Of a stretch of DNA of 46,537 bases, positions 46,455 to 46,537 are shown in pieces (within the stretch, counting starts at the first letter, position 1; each line of letters opens with the position of its first letter). A program made the position numbers and the translations under genes. The DNA is from Clostridium muellerianum. Its GTDB lineage: Bacteria > Bacillota > Clostridia > Clostridiales > Clostridiaceae. Location: assembly GCF_012926525.1 (NCBI RefSeq), contig NZ_JABBNI010000026.1, forward strand, positions 1 through 46,537. The letters run 5' to 3'. Under the pieces are notes generated by a model. The model searched no databases. It worked only from the letters and a program-made list of their open reading frames with translations, and was not told the DNA's origin.

Positions 46455-46537
46455 AAAACTCACCTCTTTTCTTTTTATACTATTTCACGTGTATAACATG
46501 TTAATAACTTTGTTGATAACTATTTTTTGTTATCGTT

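Overview
The window is AT-rich DNA with strong GGAGG-type ribosome binding sites and Clostridium-type proteins: an agr peptide quorum-sensing locus, a Bce-type peptide-resistance module, a PD-(D/E)XK/AAA protein and duplicate nitrogenase-like genes. It most resembles a chromosomal segment of an anaerobic Clostridium. There are no rRNA or tRNA genes, no CRISPR array and no complete insertion sequence. All assignments come from reading the sequence; no database search was run.

Layout. 1-1000: acidic leucine-rich-repeat protein on the minus strand. 1216-5721: BceRS-BceAB-like two-component system and ABC exporter. 5728-6461 and 9996-10376: two copies of a palindromic MITE-like repeat. Between them lie a candidate type I toxin/antisense-RNA pair (6532-6890) and an agr system, with agrA-agrC on the plus strand converging on agrB-agrD on the minus strand. 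10742-18100: membrane protein, aminopeptidase P, LysR regulator with a divergent ferredoxin-nitroreductase, cyclophilin lipoprotein and methyltransferase. 18211-26746: accessory and decaying genes, namely Uma2 protein, broken ABC-2 permease, MarR, cyclopropane synthase, a PadR regulator with two identical operators, a secreted LRR protein and a frameshifted SMI1/KNR4 gene.

26948-39691 is the centre of interest: a single-strand run of ten metabolic genes, nifH-like 1, nifD-like 1, nifK-like 1, hypF, hypC, hypD, hypE, nifH-like 2, nifD-like 2, nifK-like 2. It begins with a good promoter and a leader holding a terminator and a possible competing helix, and ends at a 19-bp-stem terminator. HypCDEF normally build the Fe(CN)2CO group of [NiFe]-hydrogenases. 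Here they lie between two nitrogenase-like reductases that have lost most P-cluster ligands, and no hydrogenase structural gene, hypA, hypB or maturation protease is present. This suggests an uncharacterised nitrogenase-like system that makes, modifies or uses an Fe-CN/CO group. Two related inverted-repeat elements, one carrying a four-helix-bundle (S23/IVP) gene, have inserted into the operon.

39887-46537: sunset-domain membrane protein, ISAs1 transposase remnant inside nested inverted repeats, AAA/PD-(D/E)XK protein, possible immunity protein, CPBP-type membrane protease, MscS channel and HutD-like protein.
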